A DNA stretch of 64,000 nt from Pirellulaceae bacterium (lineage in GTDB: Bacteria > Planctomycetota > Planctomycetia > Pirellulales > Pirellulaceae). Below are positions 7,782 through 15,715 of the stretch, piece by piece. The notes below the pieces were generated by a model. The model did no database searches. It was not told where the DNA came from and worked only from the letters and a program-made list of their open reading frames with translations. The translations under genes and the position numbers were made by a program. The stretch is taken from contig JANQLU010000042.1 of the NCBI GenBank assembly GCA_028280445.1, positions 62,001 to 126,000 on the forward strand. Reading direction: 5' to 3'. The first letter of the stretch is position 1. The number at the start of each line of letters is the position of its first letter.

Positions 7782-9974
7782 GTGAACCCAACAATGAGCG
7801 AAATGCAGAGCCAGGACGATGCCTGGAAAAAATTGCGCCTGACACTTCGATCCGATTTGCGGTTTGAAATTCGACGCTCCGGCGGCCAAATCAACTACGT
7901 CATCGAAGATTCCGCCCGCCGCAAATTTTTTCAAATCGGTGCATTGGAGTTCGAATTTATCCAGCGTCTGGACGGGCGGGCAACCGTTGCCGATGTCGTC
8001 ACTGAAATTCACTCGGACCATAAAACGGGCAATGAGTTTACCGAAGACTCGGCAAAAAAAATTGTGCAATGGCTGATGCAATTGAATCTGGTGCAAACCG
8101 ACTGCGTCGCCACATCGGATCGAATCATCAAAGCCAAACGGCTTCAGCGCGACCAACGGATGTTGGCGTTTGTTAATCCACTGATGTTTCGGGTCAAGTT
8201 GTTTAACCCGGACCGATGGCTCACCAAAATTGAACCTTTGTTCGGTTGGATCTTCAGCCGCTGGGCTTTTGTCGGCTGGCTCATCGTCTGTTTGATTGCG
8301 CTAGTGCAAATGTGCCAAAACCTCGATCGACTGGCTTCAGCCTCAAGCGGAGTGCTGGCCAACGGTCGCTGGATTTGGTTGATCGTTTGTTGGGTTGCGC
8401 TCAAAGTGATTCACGAGTTTGGTCACGGTCTGGCTTGTAAAAAATACGGCGGGGAGGCGCCCGAAACCGGTGTATTGATGTTGTTGTTGACACCGATGGC
8501 TTATATCGACGTGTCATCCAGTTGGAAATTTGCCAGTCGACAGCGACGAATGATTGTGTCCGCGGCAGGAATGTATGTTGAAATTTTCATCGCGGCGATT
8601 GCGATGATTTGGTGGTGTCACACGGAATCGAAACTCGTTGCTGACGTTTGCTTTAACCTGTTTTTGATGGCCAGCATGACGACCGTATTATTCAATGCCA
8701 ACCCGTTGATGCGTTTTGACGGATATTACATGTTGTCGGACGCCATTGGCATCGTGAATCTGTATACGCGTGCGCAACAAGATACATCCAGTCGCATTCG
8801 TTATCTGTTTGGTTTGCCTTGCGAACTTGCTCGTCGTTGGAATCGCACGACCACGACCATTTTTGTGTACGGTATTTTTGCGTTTCTGTGGCGAATCTCG
8901 ATCGGCCTCGGTTTGATTCTCGCGGCGACAACGTTATTGCACGGTTTTGGATTGTTGTTTGCCATGATCGGTGCGATGCTTTGGCTGCTGTTGCCAATTT
9001 ATAAATTCGTTATGCAAATCGTGACTGCTCGCGCGCAGTCAAAACTCAATCGTCGCCGATTTTCTGGCACGGTCGGATTTCTGTTGGTTACAGGTTTCGC
9101 TCTGTTCACTTTTGTTCAGGCGCCGGCGATCAAATCAGCACCCGCTATTGTGCAGTTCAAGGACGAACAAATTATTCGCAGCACGACAAATGGATTTTTG
9201 TCCAAAATTCATGTGTTGAACGGTCAATATGTTCGGCGCGGCCAGTTGTTGTTCGAACTGGAAAACCGTGAGCTCCAAATGGAAATTGCACGCGTCAAAA
9301 CGGATCTCGAAAAATCAAAGATTCAATCTCGCATCTTTCGTAAAAAATCGGAGTTGGCAAGTTTCCAGGCTGAGCAAAAAAAAATCAGCTCCCTGGAAAC
9401 GCATCTGGCTGAAAAACTGGACGAAGCAAGCGGTTTGCGAATTCTGGCCCCATTTGATGGAATCGTATTTGCGCGAGGACTCGAGAATCGGTTGGGAGTT
9501 TATTTGGAACGAGGCGACGAGATTGCCATCGCCGCGCAATCGTCCAACAAAGAAATCAAAGTTTCAGTGGACCAATCCGATTGGAACAGCTTTGAAAATG
9601 GAATTGGCAAAGAAGTCAAATTGGGGTTCCCCGGAAAATCGATTTTTGCCACCACCATTGATCGCGTGGATCCGCGCGCGTCGGACCGCCCAGTCGATCC
9701 AAGTTTAACCGTCGCTTATGGCGGCACGATTCCTGTGCACAAGATCAACGATGGCAACAAAAGCGATGCCAGCGAATCTGTGGTGATGTTGTCGCAGCGA
9801 TTTACAGCCACCATCAATTTGGATTCCGAACAAAGCAAACGATTCCAAGCAGGCCAACGAGGAATCGTTTATTTCCGAACGCCACGCCAAACGCTGGGCA
9901 GCTATCTATTGTTGGCGTCGCAAAAATGGCTTCGCAATAAACTCAAATCAGCCACCACGACTCCGTCAAGCTAG
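7782..9974 (+). CDS. PqqD-like / M50 (site-2-protease) / HlyD fusion membrane protein
   Basis: A 730-residue protein; the GTG start is fixed by AGGAG at 7771-7775, 6 nt upstream. Residues about 15-105 resemble a PqqD-like peptide-recognition fold (LRSDLRFEIRRSGGQINYVI, then FIQRLDGRATVADVV). A multi-span membrane region follows with H211-E-F-G-H215 and, downstream, N-PLMRFDG with D313, the zinc ligands of site-2 proteases. The C-terminal part, about residues 455-700, is a HlyD lipoyl/barrel module (GFLSKIHVLNGQYVRRGQLL; LRILAPFDGIVFARGLE). Site-2 proteases cleave transmembrane substrates inside the membrane. Here the active site lies in one chain with a peptide-recognition domain and an export adaptor. 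No ABC ATPase or RND pump is encoded nearby, so this protein may be the inner-membrane core of the system. Confidence 0.88.
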   Translation: MNPTMSEMQSQDDAWKKLRLTLRSDLRFEIRRSGGQINYVIEDSARRKFFQIGALEFEFIQRLDGRATVADVVTEIHSDHKTGNEFTEDSAKKIVQWLMQLNLVQTDCVATSDRIIKAKRLQRDQRMLAFVNPLMFRVKLFNPDRWLTKIEPLFGWIFSRWAFVGWLIVCLIALVQMCQNLDRLASASSGVLANGRWIWLIVCWVALKVIHEFGHGLACKKYGGEAPETGVLMLLLTPMAYIDVSSSWKFASRQRRMIVSAAGMYVEIFIAAIAMIWWCHTESKLVADVCFNLFLMASMTTVLFNANPLMRFDGYYMLSDAIGIVNLYTRAQQDTSSRIRYLFGLPCELARRWNRTTTTIFVYGIFAFLWRISIGLGLILAATTLLHGFGLLFAMIGAMLWLLLPIYKFVMQIVTARAQSKLNRRRFSGTVGFLLVTGFALFTFVQAPAIKSAPAIVQFKDEQIIRSTTNGFLSKIHVLNGQYVRRGQLLFELENRELQMEIARVKTDLEKSKIQSRIFRKKSELASFQAEQKKISSLETHLAEKLDEASGLRILAPFDGIVFARGLENRLGVYLERGDEIAIAAQSSNKEIKVSVDQSDWNSFENGIGKEVKLGFPGKSIFATTIDRVDPRASDRPVDPSLTVAYGGTIPVHKINDGNKSDASESVVMLSQRFTATINLDSEQSKRFQAGQRGIVYFRTPRQTLGSYLLLASQKWLRNKLKSATTTPSS

Positions 9975-9982
9975 TTTAAAAA

Positions 9983-10150
9983 AAAGGGCGGGAGGGCGAG
10001 GCTCCTGCCGAGCCAGATCCAGTGAGCGGCAAGGCGCTCGCCGCCGGTTTGGTAGCGATTTGAACCGGCGGCTCGGCAGGAGCCTCGCCCTCCCGTTGTC
10101 GCCCTCCCGTTGTCGCCCTCCTGTTGTCGCCCTCCCATTGTTGCCCTCCG
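9983..10150. repeat. Nested family A/B repeats plus a short tandem repeat
   Basis: A family B arm (GGGAGGGCGAGGCTCCTGCC, near 9987-10012) and its complement at about 10070-10096 enclose a family A left arm starting at 10022. From about 10090 to 10150 a unit of about 14-15 bp (GTTGTCGCCCTCCC with variants) is repeated four to five times in tandem up to the stop codon of the hydrolase gene. It is a likely slippage product of the family B terminus. Confidence 0.8.
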
Positions 10151-10160
10151 TAGTGACGCG

Positions 10161-11945
10161 TTATTTAATAGGCGTGGTGTGCTCACGAATCCAACTTGTG
10201 ATCTTTTTCAACGCTGCCGGGTTAAACGTTTCCTGGATCGTTGCGTATTCGTCGAGCGAACCCGTTTCGCATTTTTGAAACAGATGATTGAGTCCTTCGA
10301 TCGTGACCATTTCAAAATCCTGGTTGCCGCCTTCCTCAAGTGCTTTTTTGATCTCGGGCATATTCAGTTTCGGCAACACCTGAACATCTTTAGTTCCAAT
10401 CAGCGCCAACACGGGACATTTGATTTTGCGAAGTGCGGGACGTGGATCGTAGGTCAAAAAGAAACGCATCCAATTACTTTTCATGCGGCTTTTAACGATC
10501 GGGATTTCTTCGCGAATTTGTTTGGTCAACGCTTCCCGTTTTGATTCGGGAAAACTTTGCATGACTTTTTCAACCGCACGCTCCAGTTCTTTTTCAAAAT
10601 CGTCACCGAAATTGGTTTTCTTGGCAACGCTTAAAACAACTCGACTAACTGTCAGTGTTGTTTTGATATCCTCTTCATCCGTTCCTGCTGCGCGCAGTAT
10701 TGCTTCGGATTGGGACAAGATAATTTTTTCACCATCGACGCCGGTGGCCGCCAAGAGAACAACAAACGCCACATCATCCCGAGTGCCAGCGACCATCGGG
10801 GCAATCAATCCACCTTCGCTGTGTCCGACCAATCCGATCTGTTTGGGATTGATGCGCTGGTGTGTTTTCAAAAATTCAACGGCAGCCGAAGCGTCGTGTG
10901 CAAAATCTTTGGTGGTCGAACCGCCAAATTTCCCTGTCGATTTAGCGGTTCCCCGATCATCGTATCGCAAGACAGCGATGCCGCGGCGGGAAAGGTAGTC
11001 GGCCAACACCAAAAATGGTTTGTGCTCCATCAAAGTTTCGTCGCGGTCTTGCGGTCCCGAACCACTGATGAGAATAACTGCTGGATGCCGCCCAGGTTTC
11101 TTGGGAACAGTCAGCGTTCCCGCCAAAGTGATTTTGTCTTTCTTGTTTTCAAATTTCACTTCCAATGCATCGTAGGGATACGGGCCGGTTGGTCGCTGCG
11201 GTCGATTTTCCCAAACGTTTTTACTTTCGTATTCCGTCAGCTGCTTTTTTAACGTCAATGGAAATTTGCGGCCGCCCTGACTCCAAGTTCCCTTGGCTTC
11301 CATTTCGTTTTCGTTCAATTTTCCTTCGTACGACAGTTTGATTTGTTTGGCAACAAACTTGATCGAACCATCTTTTTTGGACCATATCGCTTTGAACCCC
11401 TTACGGCCCTCGGTCACACTGTCAAAATAAGCGGTTCGCTCACCGGACTCGGTCTCGACAATTCGAAATTGCATGATCGGTTGGATTCCTCCCATTTGCA
11501 ATTTCCCGACCCAAGCCTCGACAAGTTTTTCTTTCGATTTTTTCTCGTCTTTCTGTTTTGGATTGGATTGCTTCGCCGCCGATCGATTTAGAACCAGAGG
11601 TAGCTTCGCACCACCTTGGGTAAATGTACCTTTGGCAACCTGCCCTTTGCTTTCCAGTTTTCCTTCGAAACTCGCTCGGATTTGAGGAACGGCAAACGAA
11701 AATGTATCGTCACCGACTTTGATTTTTTCAAGTTTGAGTTTGGCATTGTTTTGATCGAGGCTCGTCAATTCACCGGACCACTTGCCATCGGTTTGCGCCA
11801 GATTGATTTCGAGCCGCAATTTCTGTGTGCCTGCCTCCAAGGTTCCTTTCCAGAAAATTTTCTCCTGCCCCCAAGCGCCTGTCGCGTAACACAAAAAAAC
11901 GCAACTGGAAACGATGTAGCCGATGAGTAACAGTGCTCGATTCAT
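10161..11945 (-). CDS. Secreted alpha/beta hydrolase with two N-terminal beta domains
   Basis: An exported serine hydrolase of the S33/dienelactone-hydrolase type. The ATG at 11945 is chosen because GGAGGG lies 8 nt upstream; an in-frame ATG at 11969 lacks this. A signal peptide (MNRALLLIGYIVSSCVFLCY, cleavage near AWGQ-EK) is followed by two related domains of about 100 residues. Each begins W-x-G-x-L and ends in G-T-x-(T/S)-Q-G-G plus a basic P-L segment (KGTFTQGGAKLPLVL; KGTWSQGGRKFPLTL). The hydrolase domain, from about residue 270, shows VILISGSGPQDRDE, the nucleophile elbow GHSEGG, and a late Asp (LIGTKDVQ) and His (LNHLF). The substrate is unknown. The gene is divergent from the MarR-GNAT unit and shares its operator region, so it is the likely regulated target. 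Confidence 0.88.
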   Translation of the reverse strand: MNRALLLIGYIVSSCVFLCYATGAWGQEKIFWKGTLEAGTQKLRLEINLAQTDGKWSGELTSLDQNNAKLKLEKIKVGDDTFSFAVPQIRASFEGKLESKGQVAKGTFTQGGAKLPLVLNRSAAKQSNPKQKDEKKSKEKLVEAWVGKLQMGGIQPIMQFRIVETESGERTAYFDSVTEGRKGFKAIWSKKDGSIKFVAKQIKLSYEGKLNENEMEAKGTWSQGGRKFPLTLKKQLTEYESKNVWENRPQRPTGPYPYDALEVKFENKKDKITLAGTLTVPKKPGRHPAVILISGSGPQDRDETLMEHKPFLVLADYLSRRGIAVLRYDDRGTAKSTGKFGGSTTKDFAHDASAAVEFLKTHQRINPKQIGLVGHSEGGLIAPMVAGTRDDVAFVVLLAATGVDGEKIILSQSEAILRAAGTDEEDIKTTLTVSRVVLSVAKKTNFGDDFEKELERAVEKVMQSFPESKREALTKQIREEIPIVKSRMKSNWMRFFLTYDPRPALRKIKCPVLALIGTKDVQVLPKLNMPEIKKALEEGGNQDFEMVTIEGLNHLFQKCETGSLDEYATIQETFNPAALKKITSWIREHTTPIK

Positions 11946-12054
11946 AAATATCCCTCCATTTTCGATCAAAATTCGCTGCTGGAATTACTCGCTGAAAATA
12001 GCTTTCTACCTGTATTTCTTGGTACCTACCTGTCGCCGTTTCTGATTGTTTCAT

Positions 12055-12079
12055 AAATAGTTGTCATTGACAACTATTT
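12055..12079. promoter_or_regulatory. 25-bp perfect palindrome, candidate MarR-type operator
   Basis: The half-site AAATAGTTGTCA is followed by one central base and its exact complement. The ATAGTTG...CAACTAT form is typical of MarR-family operators. It lies 110 bp upstream of the hydrolase start and on the opposite side upstream of the small-protein/MarR-GNAT unit. Autoregulation plus control of the hydrolase is the simplest reading. Confidence 0.7.
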
Positions 12080-12095
12080 TGTTGTCGATAGAATA
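12068..12095 (+). promoter_or_regulatory. Candidate sigma-70 promoter overlapping the operator
   Basis: TTGACA (12068-12073) and TAGAAT (12090-12095) are separated by 16 nt on the plus strand. The -35 box is the right half of the palindrome, so a bound repressor would block it. It points to the small-membrane-protein/MarR-GNAT unit, with a repeat element lying between the promoter and the first gene. Confidence 0.5.
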
Positions 12096-12127
12096 CATGT
12101 GACAATTGCGCAGATCCCTGCGCTCAC

Positions 12128-12286
12128 TAGGATTTTGCATTAAACAAAAATCGCAACCCGAAACGTGAGTGAGGGACTACGTTTCACCGCACATCTGCGT
12201 CGTTTGGTCCCTCGCTCACGCTTCGGGTTGTGATTGCGGGAAGTCGTTAGCTCAACTGGAATTAAAATTCCTGATGCAAAATCCTA
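12128..12286. repeat. MITE-like palindromic element in the MarR leader
   Basis: The ends are 13-bp perfect inverted repeats, TAGGATTTTGCAT (12128-12140) and complement (12274-12286). Inside are 29-base arms at 12149-12177 and 12207-12235, matching at 26 positions (core CAACCCGAA, then GAGGGAC). There is no coding capacity. The element lengthens the 5' leader of the downstream operon to over 200 nt and could fold in the transcript. Confidence 0.75.
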
Positions 12287-12327
12287 TTACGGAATAAGAT
12301 CGATCATTTAAGAAAAGTGACAAAACC

Positions 12328-12513
12328 ATGCGTTCCAATGCATCTGTCGTCGGCATGCTTTTGATTTCCATTGTTTTTGCCGGCTTGATACTGGGGACCT
12401 CGTATTTTCTCAAAGATGCTCAGTATGCGGAAACCGTTAAATTTTTCTTGATCGCCATCTGGTGGGTTCCGTTTTCGTACTTGTGCGGTCGCAGCACCAG
12501 GAAATGTTGTTAA
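12328..12513 (+). CDS. Small two-helix membrane protein
   Basis: A 61-residue protein with two hydrophobic segments (about residues 7-27, VVGMLLISIVFAGLILGTSY, and 38-53, FFLIAIWWVPFSYLC) and a basic Cys-rich tail. It precedes the MarR-GNAT gene by 43 nt and is probably co-transcribed with it. No family is recognised. A small membrane protein beside a MarR regulator could be a sensor or part of a stress response; nothing in the sequence proves this. No good Shine-Dalgarno is visible. Confidence 0.55.
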   Translation: MRSNASVVGMLLISIVFAGLILGTSYFLKDAQYAETVKFFLIAIWWVPFSYLCGRSTRKCC

Positions 12514-12556
12514 CAGGATGGTTGTGAAGTTAATCTCGATTTTTTGAAATGCTCAC

Positions 12557-13492
12557 ATGTCGGCGCCAAACATTGACAAATCAACAACGGCTCAACAAAT
12601 TCGCAAACACTCTCGACAATTAGTTAGGGAATTGGATGTCGTCAAAGGCATCTACCTGGATTCTGGCTACACGTTTACCCAGTGTCACGTGTTGTTTGAA
12701 TTGGCAACTTACAAATCGCTGCATCTCATGGAGTTGTCCAGAAACCTGCTCATCGACAAATCGAATACCAGCCGCACGGTCAAGAAATTGATCGAGCAGG
12801 GATTGGTCAAAACCGAGAAAGTGTCTGGCGACAATCGGCAAAAGTTGTTTAGCCTGACAGCCAAGGGAGAGAAAATACTGCGTCAGACGTCGGAGAACGC
12901 TGACAAACAAGTCAAAGACGCGCTGGTCCATTTGACCGACTCCGAGCAGCAACAGGTCATCGAAGGTATGCGACTGTATGCCAATGCGCTGCGGAAAAGT
13001 CGTCTTCAATCCGAATACTCGATTCGCACCATCCAAAAACAGGACAACGCGCAAGTCGCGCGGATCATTCGTGAAGTGTTGACGGAATTCGGGGCGGTGG
13101 GCGAAGGCTATTCGATCGTGGATCCGGAAGTCGACGATATGTATGGCAACTACCGAAACAAACAATCCTGTTATCTGATCATTACCCATCACGAAAAAAT
13201 CGTGGGGTGCGGAGGAATTGCTCCGCTGGAAGGTGGCGACGAGGACGTTTGTGAACTTCGCAAAATGTTCTTCTTGCCATCGATCCGCGGATTGGGACTC
13301 GGCTATACGCTGCTGATGAAGTTGTTGGACGAAGCTCGAAAACGAAATTACCGTCGCTGTTATCTTGAAACCCTGCAGCGGATGTGGCGCGCGAACACGT
13401 TGTACGCCAAAGTCGGTTTTCGAGAACTCAAACGCCCGTTGGCAAACACTGGACATGACCGTTGTGATCGCTGGTACGTTTTGGACCTCTAA
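12557..13492 (+). CDS. MarR-type regulator fused to a GNAT acetyltransferase
   Basis: A 311-residue protein. The N-terminal part, residues about 10-150, is a winged-helix MarR domain (TFTQCHVLFELATYKSL, LSRNLLIDKSNTSRTVKKLI, DNRQKLFSLTAKGEKIL). The C-terminal part, about 155-311, is a GNAT fold with the acetyl-CoA loop IRGLGLG and a late ANTLYAKVGF strand. The fusion architecture is known in bacteria and would couple acetylation to DNA binding. It most likely binds the palindrome at 12055-12079 and controls itself and the divergent hydrolase. It ends 28 bp from the convergent HI0933-type gene. Confidence 0.92.
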   Translation: MSAPNIDKSTTAQQIRKHSRQLVRELDVVKGIYLDSGYTFTQCHVLFELATYKSLHLMELSRNLLIDKSNTSRTVKKLIEQGLVKTEKVSGDNRQKLFSLTAKGEKILRQTSENADKQVKDALVHLTDSEQQQVIEGMRLYANALRKSRLQSEYSIRTIQKQDNAQVARIIREVLTEFGAVGEGYSIVDPEVDDMYGNYRNKQSCYLIITHHEKIVGCGGIAPLEGGDEDVCELRKMFFLPSIRGLGLGYTLLMKLLDEARKRNYRRCYLETLQRMWRANTLYAKVGFRELKRPLANTGHDRCDRWYVLDL

Positions 13493-13520
13493 AAGTGACG
13501 CTGCCTGCCACCGTTCTCGT

Positions 13521-14762
13521 TTATGACGACGTCAACGGAACGCTTTCTCCCGCGAGGTAACCGGTACTGAACGCCGATTGAAAATTAAACCCGCCAATCG
13601 GTCCGTCGAGGTCCAGAATCTCACCGGCAAAATACAATCCGCGTTGCAATTTGCTTTCCATCGTCGAACTATCGATTTCTGTCAAACGGACTCCGCCGGC
13701 CGTAACCTCGGCCTTGGCAAAACCGCGAGTTCCTGAAATCGAAAACTCAAACTGCTTCAAATGATTCACCAGTTGGTTGATTTGAGTTTTTGACAATTCA
13801 GCACACGGCCGTGCGGGTGCGATGTCGGTTTGAATCAACAACTGCTCGACCAATCGCTTTGGTAATTTTTCCACAAGCAGACGTGCAATCGGCTGATTCG
13901 AATATTCGTCACGAAACTGCCACAAATCGTTTCGCAATTGTTCTCGATTTCGTTCGGGATAAAAATCAACGGACAACATGGTTTTGATGTTGGCATGAAG
14001 ATCGATAAATCGACTGACGTTCATCGCGGCGGGTCCCGAAAAACCAAAATGCGTCAACAATAGCGAACCTCGGCTGGACCCCAACACCGTTTGATCCGCG
14101 TCGGTCACGGCGACGTGACAATCGGCGATCGTGATACCGCTCAACTCACGTGGCCAGCGATCGCCGGTTACGATCGGCGCCAACGACGGCACAGGTTGTT
14201 CAATCGTGTGTCCAAATTGAGTCGCCCAAGCGAAACCGTCACCGGTCGTCCCACAACCGGGATATGATTTGCCACCCACACAAACAATGACATGGCGAGC
14301 CGCATAAGTCTCCCGATCGGTCGCAACCCGAAACTGTCCCGCATTCCATTCGAGTTGCGATGCGGCAACAGGATTTTCAATGATGGCTCCCGCCTCACGG
14401 CTCAAATGAACAAAAGCGTCTCGCACGTCGATTGCTCGATTGCTGACGGGAAAAATTTTACCGGTCGATTCGACTTTTGTTTCGACTCCGCAACCAGACA
14501 ACGTGCGAACAACATCATCGGGCCCAAACCTGGCCAGCGCGGAATGCAAGAATTTTCCTTGGTGCCCAAAAGCGTCAATGATGCCGCGGCGATCGGTGTG
14601 ATGAGTGACGTTGCAGCGTGTTCCACCCGACATCAAGATTTTGACACCTAGCTTTTTGTTTTTCTCCAGCACCAATGTCGAAAGACCGCGAGATGCACTG
14701 CGCCAAGATGCCACCAGGCCCGCAGCGCCTGCACCGATCACAATGACATCCCAGATTTTCAA
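13521..14762 (-). CDS. HI0933/YhiN-family FAD-dependent oxidoreductase
   Basis: A 413-residue flavoprotein starting at TTG; the only nearby ATG is out of frame and stops at once. Family signatures are the dinucleotide-binding N-terminus (VIVIGAGAAGLVASW), LEKNKKLGVKILMSGGTRCN, a central GGKSYPGCGTTGDG and the C-terminal GEILDLDGPIGGFNFQSAFS. The physiological substrate of the family is not settled; some members are annotated as aminoacetone oxidases. It is monocistronic as far as can be seen, convergent with the MarR-GNAT gene, and its upstream side is occupied by repeats. Confidence 0.9.
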   Translation of the reverse strand: MKIWDVIVIGAGAAGLVASWRSASRGLSTLVLEKNKKLGVKILMSGGTRCNVTHHTDRRGIIDAFGHQGKFLHSALARFGPDDVVRTLSGCGVETKVESTGKIFPVSNRAIDVRDAFVHLSREAGAIIENPVAASQLEWNAGQFRVATDRETYAARHVIVCVGGKSYPGCGTTGDGFAWATQFGHTIEQPVPSLAPIVTGDRWPRELSGITIADCHVAVTDADQTVLGSSRGSLLLTHFGFSGPAAMNVSRFIDLHANIKTMLSVDFYPERNREQLRNDLWQFRDEYSNQPIARLLVEKLPKRLVEQLLIQTDIAPARPCAELSKTQINQLVNHLKQFEFSISGTRGFAKAEVTAGGVRLTEIDSSTMESKLQRGLYFAGEILDLDGPIGGFNFQSAFSTGYLAGESVPLTSS

Positions 14763-14801
14763 TTCATCGCTCTTCTAAGTTTCGTCGCAAGTCATACACG
14801 G

Positions 14802-14985
14802 GCACGGAGCGCTAGCGAGTGGTTTTGCGCGGTCAAACCACTCGCTAGGTCGTGTTGATTAAATGTGAGCGGCAAGGCGCTAGCCGCCGGTATTTGCGGG
14901 TTCACCGGCGGCTAGCCCCTTGCCGCTCACATTAAATTTCACAGCTGTCCGATTTAATCAACGCTGCCTAGCGCTTCGTGCTTGT
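14802..14985. mobile_element. CTAG-targeting MITE-like element inserted into a family C palindrome
   Basis: A family C left arm and loop (from 14802) run into the right arm as far as CTAG at 14845-14848. An inserted segment of 119 bp then ends at a second CTAG (14968-14971), after which the family C right arm resumes (CGCTTCGTGCTTG). Removing the insert and one CTAG restores the palindrome. The insert has imperfect terminal inverted repeats ending in GTTGATTAAAT and contains a family A hairpin (14865-14930). A second copy lies at 62659-62781. No transposase is present, so it would need one encoded elsewhere. Confidence 0.8.
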
Positions 14986-15166
14986 ATCAATTGCGAAGGA
15001 TCAGCCACGAAGGATCAGGACAACCGCGCTCGTTTTAAACAAAAACAGGCAACCGCCCGAACCGAGCGGCCGCCTCTTTTTTTATTTACGTTGTCATCGC
15101 AAACTGCCAAGCCCAACTTGGGATCATCGACGGGCAACGACGGAACCCCAAAATTCTATCAGAAAT

Positions 15167-15715
15167 CTATTGCAGACCGGGTCGCGCTTGACCGAATCGC
15201 TGAGGTTGCGGTGCTGGCTGCGGAGTTGGAGTAGGTCGGTGAGGCTGAGGTTGAAAACTCGTGGTGCGCACCTGGGGTTGCGGCGGTGTCATCGAGCGGT
15301 GATTCACCTGTTGTTTCTGAGTGGCCGTCACTTGACTCAAGACCTGGAGCAATTTCGAGATACACAATTTGTTCATGCTAGTATTGTGATCGCTGGCTTC
15401 GGCCTTCAAAGCTTCGTGGAGGCTTTCTGGCAGACGAACCGTGATGACCTTGGTCGGCTCATCGACGTTCATGCCAGCACCTTTGCGGCCACGCAGGGCC
15501 GAGACCATTTGCTGGATTCGCTTGAACTCTTCGGTGTTCTCGAAAGCGATATATTCTTGCTGGGAGGGGAACAGCTTGCGGGCTGCTCCGGCCACTCCCA
15601 GGACCTCACGAAAGAATGTGACCCAGTCGGGGTTGCTCTGGAAAAGGTTGTGAGCGAATTGGTGGACTTTTTGGCTACGTGTTGCGAAATCTTCCCGGAT
15701 TAAGGTGTCAGTCAC
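15167..15715 (-). CDS. Ribbon-helix-helix (Arc/HicB-like) protein with Pro/Gln-rich tail
   Basis: A 182-residue protein. The GTG start is fixed by AAGGAG with 7-nt spacing. An N-terminal helical region precedes a ribbon-helix-helix segment near residues 87-122 (KVITVRLPESLHEALKAEA, then NTSMNKLCISKLL). This is the DNA-binding fold of Arc, MetJ and many HicB-type antitoxins. The last 60 residues are Pro/Gln-rich and disordered (HRPTPTPQPAPQPQRFG). No toxin-like partner is adjacent, so a toxin-antitoxin role is not supported. A cluster of TGCA tetramers upstream is a candidate binding region. Confidence 0.75.
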   Translation of the reverse strand: MTDTLIREDFATRSQKVHQFAHNLFQSNPDWVTFFREVLGVAGAARKLFPSQQEYIAFENTEEFKRIQQMVSALRGRKGAGMNVDEPTKVITVRLPESLHEALKAEASDHNTSMNKLCISKLLQVLSQVTATQKQQVNHRSMTPPQPQVRTTSFQPQPHRPTPTPQPAPQPQRFGQARPGLQ

